A DNA stretch of 64,000 bases, from assembly GCA_963664065.1 (NCBI GenBank), contig OY760942.1, positions 2,108,001 through 2,172,000 on the forward strand. The letters are read 5' to 3'. The notes under the pieces are model-generated. The model had not been told where the DNA came from and did no database searches. It saw nothing but the letters and a program-made list of their open reading frames with translations. The stretch comes from JABDJL01 sp963664065. GTDB lineage: Bacteria; Pseudomonadota; Gammaproteobacteria; Xanthomonadales; SZUA-36. Positions 36,192-45,351 of this stretch are shown here, piece after piece (position 1 is the first letter of the stretch; every line of letters begins with the position of its first letter). Position numbers and translations under genes: made by a program.

Positions 36192-36817
36192 TGAGAATTG
36201 AGCTTATGCCAATAGATAAAACAAAAACAGGCTTATTGCTGACAGCGATGATTATCCTGGGTGCTTGTAGTTCAACGGTACAGGTGAAAGTGCAGGAGCA
36301 GTTTCCCAACGTGGTCTCTGAGCCCAAAGACATCAGGGCAGCATTGGTGTTCAACCAGGAATTCAGAACCTACATTGCCAGGCCCAATAAGAAAACAAGC
36401 ATTGACATTGGTGAATCCCAGGTTGATTTGCTGGGTCGGGCTTTTCGTGGCCTATTCCAGCAGGTCGAGATTGTTTCTTCGAAAGAGCAGGTCAGTCCGG
36501 ACGTGCAGCTAATCATCATTCCTTCGGTTCGAGAGGTTCAATTGTCCACGCCATCGGACTCCTACCTCAATGTTTACGAAGTCTGGATCAAATACAACCT
36601 GGATATTGAGAATGCGGACGGTGAGCCAATCGAAAGCTGGTTCATGCCAGCTTACGGCAAAACGCCGGATTCCATGATGTTGTCCCGCTCTAATGCCATT
36701 AACACTGCAACAACCGTGGCCTTGCGTGATGCCGGTGCCAAATTATTATTGGATTTTTTCCGCATTCCATCTGTCTATAGTTGGATGGAACGGCAAAAGG
36801 AGCTTGTGTCCCAATGA
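36191..36817 (+). CDS. Lipoprotein of unknown function 1 (envelope cluster)
   Basis: The 208-residue product has a signal peptide with lipobox LGAC (in MIILGACSSTVQ), so it should be a lipoprotein; ATG 36209 is a second in-frame start that gives a more usual signal length. The mature part is alpha/beta with IDIGESQVDLLGRAFRGLF and VQLIIIPSVREVQL. This resembles periplasmic lipoproteins whose family searches often return 'hypothetical'. No catalytic residues are evident. Overlapping start and stop codons on both sides (TAATG upstream, ATGATGA downstream) show tight coupling to VWA2 and the next lipoprotein. Confidence 0.72.
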   Translation: MRIELMPIDKTKTGLLLTAMIILGACSSTVQVKVQEQFPNVVSEPKDIRAALVFNQEFRTYIARPNKKTSIDIGESQVDLLGRAFRGLFQQVEIVSSKEQVSPDVQLIIIPSVREVQLSTPSDSYLNVYEVWIKYNLDIENADGEPIESWFMPAYGKTPDSMMLSRSNAINTATTVALRDAGAKLLLDFFRIPSVYSWMERQKELVSQ

Positions 36818-37479
36818 TGAAAGTTCATCAAATGATGTTGATCTTTGCCGTGGTATTCCTGTGCGGCTGTACCGCTACGACCACGATTGATGAATTTCGG
36901 CCAAATGCAATGCCGCTGGAAATTGGGGAAGGCGAAAAACTGGTCATACTCGGCAGGCGTGATGCCGGACACTACGAAACCGACAGGGATTTTGTCGGCT
37001 GTGTCGCCAAGAACATGAGAGGCGCGGATATTGTGATCCTGCCGGAAGTGGAATTTATTGACGCCATTTATCCCTGGTTTGAACCCCGCACAGCGCCCAA
37101 GGGCCTGCCACGCCTGAAGCGCTTGTTGGAAGAACCGGTCATCAAGGCAAAAATCGCAAGCGAAGACGTGCGATACCTGGTTTGGCTGGATGGCACTGCT
37201 GAAACCCAGGGCCAGATGGGTTCCATGAGCTGTACGTTCGGGCCTACCGGCGCTGGCTGCTTCGGCTATACCCAATGGGAAAAGGTGGTTTTTATCGAGG
37301 CCGTCATCTGGGACCTGGAAGATTTGACCGAGAAAGGGCGGATTAGGGTTGATTCGGAAGGAACTTCATTCCTGATCGGCATTATTGCCCCCATTCCGCT
37401 TTTGTCGCCGGTCAAGAGCAGTGCCTGTTCCGGCCTCGGTAAACAGTTGAAATCCTTCTTTACAGAAGAGGCTGGCTAG
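36814..37479 (+). CDS. Lipoprotein of unknown function 2 (envelope cluster)
   Basis: The start is taken at ATG 36814, which overlaps the previous stop, giving 221 residues with a signal peptide and lipobox LCGC (MMLIFAVVFLCGC). The mature domain has KLVILGRRDAG near its start, conserved-looking Cys residues (GCVAKN, SMSCTFG, AGCFGY) and a KVVFIEAVIWDLE strand. I do not recognise the family. The 5-bp spacing to the M48 protease gene and the overlapping start support a role in the same envelope assembly. A further in-frame start at 36781 would lack a clean signal peptide. Confidence 0.72.
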   Translation: MMKVHQMMLIFAVVFLCGCTATTTIDEFRPNAMPLEIGEGEKLVILGRRDAGHYETDRDFVGCVAKNMRGADIVILPEVEFIDAIYPWFEPRTAPKGLPRLKRLLEEPVIKAKIASEDVRYLVWLDGTAETQGQMGSMSCTFGPTGAGCFGYTQWEKVVFIEAVIWDLEDLTEKGRIRVDSEGTSFLIGIIAPIPLLSPVKSSACSGLGKQLKSFFTEEAG

Positions 37480-37483
37480 ATTT

Positions 37484-38893
37484 ATGAAAACTTGCAGACA
37501 AAGACTGGTTCTTATCCCGCTGCTGGCGGTAATTTCTGCTGCTGCCATTGCCGGACCAACCGGAAAAGAGATATTTGATGGTGTCATTGCAAGCACACCC
37601 ATCTATGACGACAAGGAACTGGCTAACTATGTGGGGAACCTGGTTGGTGAAATTGTTTCAGTATCCGAGATGTCTGGTAAACGATTTACTTTCACTTTGC
37701 TGGACTCTCCGGATGTCAACGCATTCGCGACGCGGGATAACTACGTTTACGTTAATCGGGGTTTGCTGAATTACGTCAGCAATGAAGCGCAACTGGTGTC
37801 AGTTCTGGCACACGAGGTCGGGCATGTCACCAAGGGACATGTCAACAGCATGGAAAGCAAGGGTACGGGCGCGCAGGTGCTTGCCGCAATCGCTGCCATG
37901 CTGTCCGGCAGCCCCGAGGTTTACGATGCCGGCATGGCTTACGCGAATTCACTGATCCGTGGGCACGGCCGCAACAACGAGTTGGAAGCCGACCAGGCAG
38001 CGGCGCAGTACATGGCTGAATTGGGCTACAACCCGGAAGACATGATTGAAATGCTTTCGGTGATGAAAGACATGGAATCCCTGAACAAAGCCCGCGCAGC
38101 TGCACAGGGTGCCACCAGGCAGACCTACCACGGAATTTTTTCCTCGCACCCGAGAAATGACTCCCGCTTGCGAAATGCGGTAAGCAAAGCCGCGCAGGAA
38201 AAATCCTCCGGTATCCGGGGTAATGGCGCGGAACGATACAGGCAAATTACCGATGGTTTGATCTGGGGAGAGAATTTTGCGGAAAAAGAGGCAAAACCCA
38301 CTCGCTATTCCAACCAGCAGTTACGGGTGCGATTTGATTTTCCAAAAGACTGGAAACACGAACTGGTAGACCAGGGCCCGGCAGTTAAAGGTGAACCGGA
38401 AAGCGTGGACGCCAGCCTGTTCATGGAGCCCCAGCCACGCACAGCACAAACGCCGGAAGAGTATCTTTACAACTATTTGAACTCACCCCAGCTACGCGAT
38501 GGCAAAACCCTTGAGCCGGCCCGGCTCAAGGGTTTCACCGGCATTCTTCCGGGCAAAGAAGGGCAGCCTGATACTAGGATTGCCGTTGTTTATTACAAGA
38601 TGAACGCCTATATCTTTACCGGTGAAGTGGATGACCAGGCCAAATTCGAGGAGTTCGACAAGATGTTTCTGGATTCGATTGACACGTTTCGCCCCATTTC
38701 CAGCCGGGAGCTCGCCGGCCAAAGCCCCAAGAAAATGCGATATGTGAAAGCCACCACCGCGACCACCTTCGACGCGCTGGCCGAAAACCTGAAACTGAGT
38801 GACAGGGAAAAAGAAGATTTGCGTCTCATAAACGGCTACTACCCGGTCGGTGAGCCAAAGCCCGGTGAGTGGATTAAAATTATCCAGCAGTAG
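37484..38893 (+). CDS. Periplasmic M48-family metalloprotease
   Basis: The 469-residue protein has a signal peptide (MKTCRQRLVLIPLLAVISAA) and an M48 peptidase domain (about 25-240) with the zinc motif HEVGH (H110, E111, H114) and the third ligand region NELEAD near E168. A middle domain (about 280-400) and a C-terminal segment (about 410-469, TATTFDALAENLKLS ... LINGYYPVGEPKPGEWIKI) similar to LysM-like or M48-associated tails follow. Secreted M48 enzymes such as LoiP and BepA do outer-membrane quality control. As the last gene of the run it may mature or turn over the cluster's lipoproteins. The 4-bp gap to the preceding gene keeps it in the operon. Confidence 0.87.
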   Translation: MKTCRQRLVLIPLLAVISAAAIAGPTGKEIFDGVIASTPIYDDKELANYVGNLVGEIVSVSEMSGKRFTFTLLDSPDVNAFATRDNYVYVNRGLLNYVSNEAQLVSVLAHEVGHVTKGHVNSMESKGTGAQVLAAIAAMLSGSPEVYDAGMAYANSLIRGHGRNNELEADQAAAQYMAELGYNPEDMIEMLSVMKDMESLNKARAAAQGATRQTYHGIFSSHPRNDSRLRNAVSKAAQEKSSGIRGNGAERYRQITDGLIWGENFAEKEAKPTRYSNQQLRVRFDFPKDWKHELVDQGPAVKGEPESVDASLFMEPQPRTAQTPEEYLYNYLNSPQLRDGKTLEPARLKGFTGILPGKEGQPDTRIAVVYYKMNAYIFTGEVDDQAKFEEFDKMFLDSIDTFRPISSRELAGQSPKKMRYVKATTATTFDALAENLKLSDREKEDLRLINGYYPVGEPKPGEWIKIIQQ

Positions 38894-38908
38894 CGCTTGG
38901 TAACAAAC

Positions 38909-39850
38909 TCATGGCGAATCCTCACCCGGTGGGACCAGGGTGGCCTCCCAGGCTTCGCGCAGTCCCATTTTTTCCAAAAACGCCGGCCAGCGGGGATCGC
39001 TTTCCAGGACTTTAAAATAGCTGATGCTGAGGATACTGCCCATGCCGGATTCGCGCACCTCCAAGGCCGCTTCCAACCATTCGAACGCCTGGTCAATATC
39101 ACCGTGTATGGCATGAATGATGGCAGTTTTAACCAGGCTCTCGTGGGATCGTGTTTCCAGGTATTCATCGAGCAGCACCTGTGCGCCCGATTCATTGCCC
39201 AGAGCAATCTGCAGTTCGGCGCTTACTATTATATTGAGGCCGCCTTCAGGGAGTTTATTGAACTCATTGATAGCCCGCTCGGTATCACCTTTCGCCAGGT
39301 ATATACGGCCGAGCGTATGAGTCAAGCCTCCATACCCTGGATTTAGTGAGAATATTTGATTGATCAATGCAATAGCTTCGTCGAAACGTCCGGACCAAAG
39401 GTAAAACCCCGCCAGTTTATTTAAGTTGCTTACATGCAATGGATCCCGGGCAACGGCCTGCTCCCTGAATTTTATGGCTTTGTCTATTTGTCCGAACCTT
39501 TCAGCCAAAGATGAGGCGGCACCCAGAGCGTCCACATTGTTGGGCTCCAGTTCCAGGGCTTTTTCAACGGCGATTCTGGCTGCTTCCCAATCCCAGTTCT
39601 CATAACCTTTTTTTATATACGCCAGGGAGGCCCAGGCCGAGGCGAATGTATTGTCAATGGCCAGGGCCTTTTCAACCACTTCCAACGACATTACAAAAAC
39701 TTGCTCACGAGACAGTTCACCTATGCGATATTTGTGGCCATAAATCCGGCTCATCCCGACCCAGGCCGGGGCATATTCGGGGTCAATTTCCAGCGCCTTG
39801 TTGTAGGCTACTTCCGCTTTGTTATAGCCTTCACTACTCCTGAGATTATT
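38909..39850 (-). pseudogene. TPR-repeat protein, 5' end lost at an IS fragment
   Basis: The minus-strand open frame (first ATG 39754, 281 residues) consists of TPR units: EVVEKALAIDNTFASAWASL, AVEKALELEPNNVDALG, AIKFREQAVARDPLHVSNL, and more to EATLVPPGEDSP. Upstream of that ATG the frame stays open with TPR-like sequence (YNKAEVAYNKALEIDPEYAP) until 39851, where a 64-bp piece of an IS end begins. The pattern is that of the C-terminal TPR block of cyclase- or CadC-like signalling proteins, so the N-terminal sensor or catalytic part is probably missing. It points away from the IS piece, as does the cyclase fragment on the other side. Confidence 0.75.
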
Positions 39851-39914
39851 AAAATAGCAGAAGTGTCTCTTAGTTAAAGCAGTTGATTGGCCCCATATGG
39901 GCTGACGTCACACA
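39851..39914 (-). mobile_element. 64-bp remnant of an IS3-family left end
   Basis: This stretch is the reverse complement of the left end of the element at 44901-46404 with one mismatch in 64 bp (A for G at 39881). It ends at the same TGTGTG terminus (39909-39914). No transposase adjoins it. It separates two truncated genes and, with the complete element, bounds a 5-kb segment by inverted IS ends. Confidence 0.85.
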
Positions 39915-42159
39915 CGATGCAGAGCCAGGTGGATCGGCTGAGTATTTCAGGGGGCAGCAATGCTCACACTGCATTCCGGATCGGGGTTCATTACGGAAAG
40001 GTCCTCGCCAGTAAAGACGGGTTCACGGGCGAAGGCGTCAATATAGCCGTACGCCTGACCGAGCTTTCCAGTGCGGACTGCATTTGCTTATCAGGGCAGG
40101 TGCTGCAAGCACTTGAGTTACCGGATAACGAGGGGCTTCAGTTCCTGGGGAATCACGAACTCAAGAACGTGGCCAGACCTGTTTCTGTCTATTCTGCTCG
40201 CCGAGTTCCATTTCTGAAAAGACTTTTTCTCAAGACGGAATCACTGGTTCCGAGGCGTTTTCGCCAAACAGCAGTCACCGCAGCGGCGATACTGGTGGCG
40301 GGGGAATCTGGTTCACGGGAGACTGGATAGCCCGGCAGGGCGTGTCAGTTTCGCCACTTTCCATAGCCGTGTTGCCCTTTACTAGCGGGGGTGAGCCTGT
40401 GCTTGATTACATTTCCGACGGGATCTCCGAAGAAGTCCGGTCTTCACTATCCACAATACCGGGCATGCGTGTTATCGGCCGGGATTCTTCGAGCTATTAC
40501 ATCGATCACACAGCCAGTACAGAGGAAATCGGCCGGGCACTGGAGGTGGCATGGTTGCTGCAAGGTGACTTTCGAAGCGCGGATGATGGGATACACGCGA
40601 CAGCACAGCTGTTGAATACAGCTAACAGCGAAGTGGTATGGGAAGAACAATTCCCCGTGTTTCAGGGGAATCTTGACGGGTTGGCCCAGGATATTGTTCG
40701 GCGCATCGCAACTTTCCTTGAAATTACCGGCAACGATGGAGCAGGCCTCTCCCTGTTGCTGCCGATGACAACAAACCCGGAAGCATATTCACTTTATCTT
40801 GAAGCCCAGAGTCGGATTTGGCGCGGCATCCCCCAAGAATACAGCCATGCAGTTTCTTTATTGCAAACAGCGGTTGGACTGGACCCTTCATTTGCAGAGG
40901 CGCATGCAGTTTTGGCCGACTTGTACCCAATATCGTGGTTGCTGGATCGGCAAGAAGAGTACAACCTTGGGGTGCGCCGGGATCTGGCCAGGCAATCCCT
41001 GCAAAAAGCACTTTTTCTCCGGCCAGATTCACCGCTGGTATTGGCGGCAGCATCAAAAGCACGTTATTTTAATGACGATCTTAAGGGCGCGCTGACCCTT
41101 GCAGAGAGAGCGCTCAGGATCGATCCTAACAATACCCAGGCGATATCAGCCCTTTCCCTGGTTCAGTGGAAGCAGAAGAATCTGTTTGCGTCTTTGCAAA
41201 CATCGAGTCGACTGTTGAGGCTTGATCCATTGTCGACGTTCGCAATGCGTGCCAACTGGACCAATCTCATGATGGCCGACCGGTACCAAGAGGCCTTGGC
41301 AGTTGCGGAAAGGTGTTTGGCATTTTATCCGGGAAGTCAATATCCCCGAGCTTATGGGTGGGTGGCGGCCAGCAAGCTGAAGCTGGGTGACCGTGTCGGC
41401 GCCATTGAATCATCCCGTAAAGGAATGGGTTACGGACCACCGGTTGATCTGTGGACCGGCCTCGAGTATGAACGGGAACATTTAGTTGATAAATCTTCTT
41501 TTTTTATGAAACATGCAGTGAACTTGATATTCGACGAGGATTATGAGCAGATAAGACACATCCTGATAGATCACTTTAATGCGTCTGACCCAAATTCAGT
41601 TAAGGCGAATTCTTTGCATTATCTTGTTAATCGAGGTGAACTTGAAGCACTGGCTGGCAATTTTGGGACTTCCATTGAGTATTTCGAAAGGGCTCAGTTG
41701 CTCGCACCCGAAGACGAAGGCGGACTGGTTGGATTAACAGGAATCAGTAGCTTGACCACGCCGCGCCAGACCCACCACTCACTGGCACTACTATTCGCAT
41801 ATCGAAAACTCGGCCAGCATGTAAAAGCGGATGAGACTGCCAGGCAATTTGAAAACCTGGTAAGCAAACACAGAAAAACGCACGCAACTATCAGCGAACT
41901 GACGCAGTATGAGTTTTTGTACAAGGAAGCCCAGTATTTCGCAATCGAGGGTAGAACAGTAGATGCGATAGACAAATTAAGAAGCTGGGTGGAACACGGC
42001 ATTATTTTCACATACATCACCAGGGATCCTTTCTTTGAAAGTATGCGGAGAAACTATGAATTCGAGATCATCGTCGCTGAAGTCGAAGCAGAACTGGCCG
42101 AGGTTCGGACTGAGTATTTCAACTACATGGCAACTGCGGCTGCGCCAAAAGCGGGCTAG
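39915..42159 (+). pseudogene. Class III adenylate cyclase with TPR domain, truncated and frameshifted
   Basis: The frame enters from the IS remnant and reads TMQSQVDRL, then FRIGVHYGKV, GEGVNIAVRL and KNVARPVSVY, which is the C-terminal half of a class III nucleotide cyclase domain. The N-terminal half is absent. One base appears missing in the G run at 40306-40310; adding it gives GGIWFTGDWIARQG and then SIAVLPFTSGGE. After that come an AlgZ/FlgO-like domain and TPR repeats (AVSLLQTAVGLDPSFAEAHA; ALTLAERALRIDPNNTQAIS) up to the stop at 42159. The 3' part from 40342 is a 605-codon open frame. Intact relatives make cAMP and often act in signalling; this copy looks inactive. Confidence 0.8.
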
Positions 42160-42233
42160 CTTGAATGTCTGCTTTCAGCTATGAACTCACCTCCTGCTAT
42201 ACTTTCAGCGACCCCAAGAGCGTCGGAAAAGCC

Positions 42234-42548
42234 ATGACAGCACACGCGCAGTTTTCAATTGGCGATCTGGTACATCACAAACTGTTCGAATACCGCGGCG
42301 TGGTTGTCGACGTGGATCCGCGTTTGATGCTGTCCGAGGAATGGTATGAAACCGTCGCCCTTTCACGGCCACCGAAGGACCGACCCTGGTACCGTGTGCT
42401 GGTACATGACGCCATGCGTGAGACCTACGTAGCCGAACGCAACCTGGAAGCGGACACAAGCGGCGCTCCGATTCGTCATCCATTGGTCAAGACCTGCTTC
42501 CAGAGCTTCAGTGATGGACACTATTTGACGGCTGGGCGAATGAACTAA
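42234..42548 (+). CDS. hspQ: Heat shock protein HspQ
   Basis: The start at ATG 42234 gives a 104-residue protein beginning MTAHAQFSIGDLVHHKLF, then YRGVVVDVDP, the HspQ/YccV family entry. RPPKDRPWYRVLVHDA and TYVAERNLEADTSGAPI complete the family core. HspQ modulates Lon-dependent proteolysis and stabilises aged DnaA in enterobacteria; it is cytosolic. An upstream in-frame ATG at 42165 would add 23 residues with no family match. It follows the cyclase fragment by 74 bp. Base composition here is visibly richer in G+C than the cyclase gene. Confidence 0.92.
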   Translation: MTAHAQFSIGDLVHHKLFEYRGVVVDVDPRLMLSEEWYETVALSRPPKDRPWYRVLVHDAMRETYVAERNLEADTSGAPIRHPLVKTCFQSFSDGHYLTAGRMN

Positions 42549-42627
42549 AGGTCTCAGATGCTGGATATTGATCGAACACCGGCCTGTAGTGCTATTTTTC
42601 ATTCGCCGGCATGACAGGTCCTCGTAG

Positions 42628-42915
42628 ATGAAAGATCTTGCTGATTTTCAGGCGGAGGCGATAGCGTGTGGTTACACGCATGACTTTGCTTTTGACGCAA
42701 GGTCAGCACCAGCAGACATTACACGCGAGCTTCGCATTGTGGATTACCTGACCTTCGATAGCGGCACGGATCCCGGTGATGACGTGACTATGTACCTGAT
42801 TGAATCTCGGAGCGGCCCACAAGGCTATTTGATACTCTCGGACAGCTTTCATACGGACCCGCGTAAGGCTGCTTTTATTGATGCCTTACTCAGCAAGCAG
42901 CGTGTCAGCAGTTGA
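42628..42915 (+). CDS. Small conserved protein of unknown function
   Basis: The 95-residue cytosolic protein starts MKDLADFQAEAIACGYTHDF and contains LRIVDYLTFDSGTDPGDDVTMYLIE. It ends with helices (FHTDPRKAAFIDALLSKQ). The pattern (a GYTHDF start, a hydrophobic strand, TDPGDD and a final helix) is like small proteins misnamed phosphoribosylpyrophosphate synthetases in some genomes; it has no PRPP-synthase motifs. The start has only a weak Shine-Dalgarno. It sits between hspQ and the convergent nfu gene and has the same GC-rich composition. Function unknown. Confidence 0.6.
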   Translation: MKDLADFQAEAIACGYTHDFAFDARSAPADITRELRIVDYLTFDSGTDPGDDVTMYLIESRSGPQGYLILSDSFHTDPRKAAFIDALLSKQRVSS

Positions 42916-42954
42916 TCCCCACAACGGCCGGCTGTGGAGCGCGGCGCATTTAGA

Positions 42955-43584
42955 TCAGGCATTGACGTTCATGTAGAAAGGGTTGGTGCCGGAAGCGTGG
43001 TCGGTGGCGTCGATAATGTCGACCACTTCCGGGGCTACCCGTCGAACCATCAGCTCGAAGCCCTGGCGTAACGTAACCTGGGAGGCCGCGCAACCCTGAC
43101 AGCCACCGGACATCTCGATGTAGAGCTTGCGGTCTTGCACCTTAACGATGGAAATCTTGCCGCCGTGCGAGGCGATAGACGGGTTCGTCTCTTTGTCGAG
43201 TAGTTCCTGCACGACTTCCCGGATATCATCATCGTTCCGATTCCCGGGAGGTGAAGCCTGTGGTGCTTCGAGGACGGCTCTTACACCGGTCAGAAGCTGC
43301 GTCCGGATCACAGCACCGACCTCCGCTCTCAGGCCTTCCCAGGAAACGCTCTCCTTTTTGCCGATGGTAACCACCTTGCCGGCTACAAGGACGTGAGTGA
43401 CGCCTGCCAACGCGAACAGACGTTCGACCAGCGGCGATCCTGCAGCCTGCTCTGGACTGTCAAAGAAGAATGGCCCACCCGGATGAACCAACTTGCTGAC
43501 CGTGAATTTGCAGGAATCGGGATCCGCGACAGAGGTTTCGGCCCGGATAGAGATCAGCAACGGTTTCGAGACCATATCAGACAT
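42955..43584 (-). CDS. Iron-sulfur scaffold/carrier protein (Nfu)
   Basis: The start is taken at ATG 43584, giving 209 residues and an 8-bp overlap with the mrp stop. The N-terminal domain (about 8-90; PDSCKFTVSKLVHPGG, SPLVERLFALAGVTHVLV) matches the Nfu N-terminal fold. The C-terminal NifU-like domain (about 115-190) has the cluster-binding GGCQGCAAS motif (C162, C165). Nfu proteins carry [4Fe-4S] clusters to target enzymes in the cytosol. The coupling with an Mrp/ApbC ATPase, another cluster carrier, supports an Fe-S delivery pair. The two-domain arrangement resembles mitochondrial and alphaproteobacterial Nfu more than E. coli NfuA. Confidence 0.85.
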   Translation of the reverse strand: MSDMVSKPLLISIRAETSVADPDSCKFTVSKLVHPGGPFFFDSPEQAAGSPLVERLFALAGVTHVLVAGKVVTIGKKESVSWEGLRAEVGAVIRTQLLTGVRAVLEAPQASPPGNRNDDDIREVVQELLDKETNPSIASHGGKISIVKVQDRKLYIEMSGGCQGCAASQVTLRQGFELMVRRVAPEVVDIIDATDHASGTNPFYMNVNA

Positions 43585-44821
43585 CTTCGACAACTCCTGC
43601 CGAACTCCGCTCGCCCAGCTCGCGCAGGGCAGTGAAGGCGTAAATTCCGGTGCTGTGGCCATCGCTCCAATTGACTATGAAGGCGTAGTTGCCGACGCTC
43701 GATACCGTACGTGGGGCTACGTCGGGACGTACGGTTTTCGGGTCGAGTAAGGGACGGCCGCTCATCTCTTCGATGCACAACGCACAACGGCAGGCGAGGC
43801 GCAGATCGCGGACGTCGAAGTCCTGTAGGTGGCCGTCCTCCCAAAGAAGCGAAATCGTCCGCTCGTCCCGACGCCGAATACCGACGGCTGTTGTCGGTGA
43901 ACCCTCTGCACTTACAGCGGCTTCGACCCAGAGTGGCTGCCCCTCCCCGCTTTCCCAGTTCCACGTAAACGGCTTGAGCGCCGCCGATGGGTGCCCCTGG
44001 AGATGAGCAGCCAGCTCCGTAGCGATAGCCAGGTACGCCTTAGCGGCGACTGAGTCTGGCTTTTCGAGCACGATCGGATGTCCTTCGTCTCCTCCGGTCA
44101 CGATATCGGCATCCAGGGGAATTGCACCCAGAAACGGAACACCGAGTTCCCGGCTCATCCGCTCACCCCCGCCGTGACTAAAAATGTCAGTGCCCTTGCC
44201 GCAATGGGGACAGGTGAAGGTACTCATATTCTCGATGATGCCGAGGATGGGGACATTCACTCTTTCGAACATGCGCAGGCCGCGGCGAGCGATCTTGAGA
44301 CTCACGTCTTGCGGTGTCGTTACGATGATCGCACCTGATAGTGGGAAACTCTGAGCGAGCGTTAGTTGTGTGTCGCCGGTACCCGGCGGCAGGTCGAGAA
44401 TCAGGTAATCCAGAGTGCCCCATTGCACGTTTGCGATCAGCATGCGCAGGTACTTGCTCACCATCGGCCCACGCAGGATGGCAGGAGAATCGTCGCCTGT
44501 GAGCAGCCCCATCGACACCGCCTGAAGGCCGTGGCGCTCAGCCGGAGGGATTTTGCCATCAGGGGTCATTCTCGGCGGTGCGCCGGTCAGCAGCCCCAGC
44601 ATTCCCGGGATGCTTGGTCCCAGGACGTCCGCATCAACCAGCCCGACACTGCCCCCGATATGTTTGAGGGAGAGCGCGAGGTTGACCGCCACAGTCGATT
44701 TTCCGACGCCTCCCTTGCCGCTACCTACAGCGACAAGGTGCCGGATCCCGGGCAGGGCCTCTGCACTGGCCGATGCGCCAGGTCCTTGCTGGTGATCTGG
44801 CTTTGATCCTGTCGTTGCCAT
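43577..44821 (-). CDS. Mrp/ApbC Fe-S carrier ATPase with C-terminal DUF971
   Basis: ATG 44821 follows AGGAG 8 nt upstream, giving 414 residues. The P-loop is GSGKGGVGKST (33-43, deviant Walker A), followed by LVDADVLGPSIPGMLG, LDYLILDLPPGTGD and the cluster-binding CPHC (FTCPHCGKG). The usual N-terminal MIP18/DUF59 domain is absent. Instead a C-terminal DUF971-type domain (about 320-400, with RDLRLACRCALCIEEMSG) is fused. DUF971 is found alone or fused in gamma-butyrobetaine-hydroxylase-like proteins. It lies in a GC-rich block, is coupled to nfu, and its 5' flank is 80 bp from the IS left end. A longer reading into the IS (to 44932) is not credible. Confidence 0.87.
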   Translation of the reverse strand: MATTGSKPDHQQGPGASASAEALPGIRHLVAVGSGKGGVGKSTVAVNLALSLKHIGGSVGLVDADVLGPSIPGMLGLLTGAPPRMTPDGKIPPAERHGLQAVSMGLLTGDDSPAILRGPMVSKYLRMLIANVQWGTLDYLILDLPPGTGDTQLTLAQSFPLSGAIIVTTPQDVSLKIARRGLRMFERVNVPILGIIENMSTFTCPHCGKGTDIFSHGGGERMSRELGVPFLGAIPLDADIVTGGDEGHPIVLEKPDSVAAKAYLAIATELAAHLQGHPSAALKPFTWNWESGEGQPLWVEAAVSAEGSPTTAVGIRRRDERTISLLWEDGHLQDFDVRDLRLACRCALCIEEMSGRPLLDPKTVRPDVAPRTVSSVGNYAFIVNWSDGHSTGIYAFTALRELGERSSAGVVEDV

Positions 44822-44989
44822 CGTCTGACTCCTATGGTCGATCAAGCGGATAAGCCTGTCGCTCAGGCTCTTCCTGAGACCACCCAACAGTTTACGCCTT
44901 TGTGTGACGTCAGCCCATATGGGGCCAATCAACCGCTTTAACTAAGAGACACTTCTGCTATTTTTAACCTGAAGCAGAGGAGTCTCAAT

Positions 44990-45328
44990 ATGAGCATGTC
45001 AAACACCACCAAACGGGTCAAGGAGATCCGCCGCAATACCCGTCGCAAGTTCTCGTCAGAGGAAAAGATCCGTATCGTACTGGATGGATTGCGCGGTGAA
45101 AGCTCGATCGCTGAACTGTGTCGCCAGGAAGGTATTAACAACAATCTGTATTACCGCTGGAGCAAGGATTTTCTGGAGGCCGGTAAAAAGCGCCTGTCAG
45201 GAGATACCGTCAGAGAAGCCAACAGCGATGAAGTGGTTGGTCTCAGAAAAGAAAATACCACCCTCAAGCAAGCGGTTGCCGAACTGTACCTGCGCAATGA
45301 CTGGCTTAAAAAAAGTCTCACTGGGTAG
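44990..45328 (+). CDS. IS3-family transposase OrfA
   Basis: The 112-residue protein has a helix-turn-helix (RKFSSEEKIRIVLDGLRGES, AELCRQEGINNNLYYRW) and a leucine-zipper-like tail (VVGLRKENTTLKQAVAELYL) typical of IS3-family OrfA, which binds the IS ends and controls transposition. It ends at TAG 45326-45328. The sequence LKKS near its end is encoded by AAAAAAAG, where a -1 shift would fuse it to OrfB. The start ATG 44990 follows GGAGTCTCAAT; an ATG two codons later is also possible. Confidence 0.9.
   Translation: MSMSNTTKRVKEIRRNTRRKFSSEEKIRIVLDGLRGESSIAELCRQEGINNNLYYRWSKDFLEAGKKRLSGDTVREANSDEVVGLRKENTTLKQAVAELYLRNDWLKKSLTG
45308..45315 (+). promoter_or_regulatory. Programmed -1 frameshift site (A7G)
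   Basis: Seven A followed by G in the orfA/orfB junction. Slipping back one base at A-AAA-AAG gives KSHWVGCDIGRRLMYSASEKL, open without a stop into orfB. This is the usual way IS3 elements make the OrfAB transposase. Confidence 0.75.
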
Positions 45329-45351
45329 GGTGTGACATTGGACGAAGACTG

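Noticed and set aside
24607..38893. Zorya-type phage defence or flagellar/Tol system for the ExbB-like cluster
   Set aside because: There is no OmpA-domain partner, helicase or nuclease as in Zorya, and no TolA/TolB/Pal, ExbD or MotB gene; most products are exported.
43577..44932. Longer Mrp reading starting at ATG 44932
   Set aside because: The first 10 or so codons fall inside the IS left end, and ATG 44821 has a good AGGAG at the right distance.
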